A stretch of DNA of 7,952 bases from a bacterium (GTDB lineage Bacteria > Bacteroidota > Bacteroidia > Bacteroidales > Muribaculaceae). Within the stretch, counting starts at the first letter, position 1. Every line of letters begins with the position of its first letter. The translations under genes and the position numbers were made by a program. Shown here piece by piece: positions 7,049-7,952 of this stretch. The notes under the pieces were generated by a model that saw nothing but the letters and a program-made list of their open reading frames with translations, was not told the origin of the DNA and did not search any database. The DNA lies in the NCBI GenBank assembly GCA_004559845.1, contig SFWW01000072.1, forward strand, positions 1 through 7,952, written 5' to 3'.

Positions 7049-7952
7049 TATTCGCCTGTTTTGCGCTTTGCTGCTTTCTATCACTTGCTTTGGATGCAGC
7101 GACCAAACTTTTAGCAATGATGCCGAAGGCAATTTCGATGCACTTTGGACCATCCTGGATGAGCATTACACCTTTTTTGAATACAAAAATGTGGATTGGA
7201 ATGAAGTGGGCAATCGCTATCGTGCCAAAATCACTACCGGCATTAATAGCAACGAACTTTTCAACCTTTGCAGCGATATGCTCAAAGAACTGAAAGACGG
7301 ACACACCAATCTGATTTCTGCCAACGATGTGTCGAGATATTGGATTTGGGAACAATATCCCGTGAACTACGATGAACGCATCATCGACGAAAACTATCTC
7401 AATTTTGAATACAAACGTACCGGTGGTATCAAATATCAAATTTTGAGCAACAATGTGGGTTATATGTATTATGGCGACTTTTCTACCGGTATCGGAGAAG
7501 GTAATTTGGATGCTGTGCTGGCATATTTGGCAAGTAGCAGCGCTCTGATTATCGATGTGCGTAGCAATGGCGGTGGCTATCTCACTAATGTGGAAAAAGC
7601 TTTTTCCGAGCCTTACGAATATTACTTCAGCCCCGCACATAATCGCCAGCACTACAACAAGCCCATCGTGGTGCTTTGCAACCGTGGCAGTTTCAGCGCC
7701 ACCAACAATTTCGTGTCGATAATGAAACAGTTGCCGAATGTCACCATCATCGGCGATACCACTGGCGGTGGTTGTGGCTTGCCATTCACCAGCGAATTGC
7801 CCAACGGATGGAGTGTGCGTTTCTCTGCCGCAGTCATCCGCGATGCAGAAGGACACATCACCGAATTTGGCGTAGAACCCGACATCAAAGTCAACATCAC
7901 CGAAGCCGACCGCCAAGCCGGCCACGACACCATCCTCGACACAGCCCTAAAC
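7035..7952 (+). CDS. S41-family peptidase lipoprotein, 3' end cut by window
   Basis: The 306 visible residues form a tail-specific-protease-like protein, probably anchored in the envelope. A hydrophobic leader ends at Cys21 (TCFGC), a poor but plausible lipobox. Residues 32-95 are the N-terminal helical part, with DGHTN placing a conserved His at 90. The core contains LIIDVRSNGGG (171-181), the nucleophile segment NRGSFSATNNF with Ser221, GDTTGGGCGLPF, and EFGVEPD with Glu281. Position 246, where CtpA/Tsp enzymes have the catalytic Lys, is Gly. That suggests a tricorn/IRBP-like Ser-His-Glu arrangement, as in other Bacteroidales members. Between Lys188 and Phe190 the protein appears to lack roughly two dozen residues present in relatives. 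No stop is reached, though the end of the family must be near. A further in-frame ATG lies at 7026; either start is possible. The substrate is unknown. Confidence 0.85.
   Translation, partial: MIHNAIRLFCALLLSITCFGCSDQTFSNDAEGNFDALWTILDEHYTFFEYKNVDWNEVGNRYRAKITTGINSNELFNLCSDMLKELKDGHTNLISANDVSRYWIWEQYPVNYDERIIDENYLNFEYKRTGGIKYQILSNNVGYMYYGDFSTGIGEGNLDAVLAYLASSSALIIDVRSNGGGYLTNVEKAFSEPYEYYFSPAHNRQHYNKPIVVLCNRGSFSATNNFVSIMKQLPNVTIIGDTTGGGCGLPFTSELPNGWSVRFSAAVIRDAEGHITEFGVEPDIKVNITEADRQAGHDTILDTALN
7592..7607. repeat. Perfect 16-bp palindrome inside the peptidase gene
   Basis: GGAAAAAGCTTTTTCC is its own reverse complement and encodes the last base of the Val186 codon through Ser191. It falls exactly where the peptidase appears to have lost an internal segment. 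It may be a scar of the deletion event or chance. Confidence 0.7.

Noticed and set aside
7045..7293. An 82-codon + strand open frame at the start of the peptidase gene
   Set aside because: It is in a different frame from the peptidase, whose frame gives a lipoprotein signal and S41 motifs continuing to the window edge.
6861..7925. A 354-codon minus-strand open frame across the DUF3316-like and peptidase genes
   Set aside because: It crosses two good + strand genes in the antisense register and passes through the repeat spacer; no recognisable product.
1..7952. CRISPR array, tRNA, rRNA, insertion sequence or phage genes
   Set aside because: I saw no regularly spaced repeats, cloverleaf, rRNA-like sequence, transposase or integrase in either strand.

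Overview
The window looks like chromosomal DNA from a member of the Bacteroidales. Supporting signs are a topoisomerase IV subunit A of the Bacteroidetes type, no Shine-Dalgarno sequences ahead of the genes, a perfect TAnnTTTG-type -7 element before parC, a secreted protein ending in a dockerin-like module, and an S41 lipoprotein peptidase of the kind common in this order. Moderate GC content and this gene style would fit a Muribaculaceae- or Prevotella-like gut organism, but I cannot fix the genus from sequence alone. All four protein-coding genes are on the + strand.

Layout: bases 1-488 contain no convincing gene. They hold a C-rich, G-poor tract with quadruplex potential on the minus strand, a small hairpin, and a structured element (311-386) bounded by 9-bp inverted repeats. 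Next is a large secreted protein (489-3254) with a signal peptide, a beta-helix-like region, a probable beta-propeller, an Ig-like segment and a C-terminal dockerin-like module. A 164-bp gap follows, with a weak hairpin and the parC promoter region. After that come parC (3419-6169), a DUF3316-like exported protein overlapping its end (6156-6974), an AT-rich direct-repeat spacer, and an S41-family lipoprotein peptidase that runs off the right edge (7035-7952).

How the genes relate: parC and the DUF3316-like gene overlap by 14 bp and are probably cotranscribed and translationally coupled. The peptidase follows closely and may be in the same transcript, although a repeat-rich spacer separates it. 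The dockerin-like protein appears to be an independent upstream transcription unit. Nothing in the sequence links its function to topoisomerase IV.

I found no strong evidence for a new multi-gene system. The most unusual points are: an apparent in-frame deletion of roughly two dozen residues in the S41 peptidase core, lying exactly at a perfect 16-bp palindrome; ATTCATAATGC repeats that supply the start region of that peptidase; the unusual architecture of the dockerin-like protein; non-canonical residues at both quinolone-determining positions of ParC; and an inverted repeat enclosing the parC -7 element.
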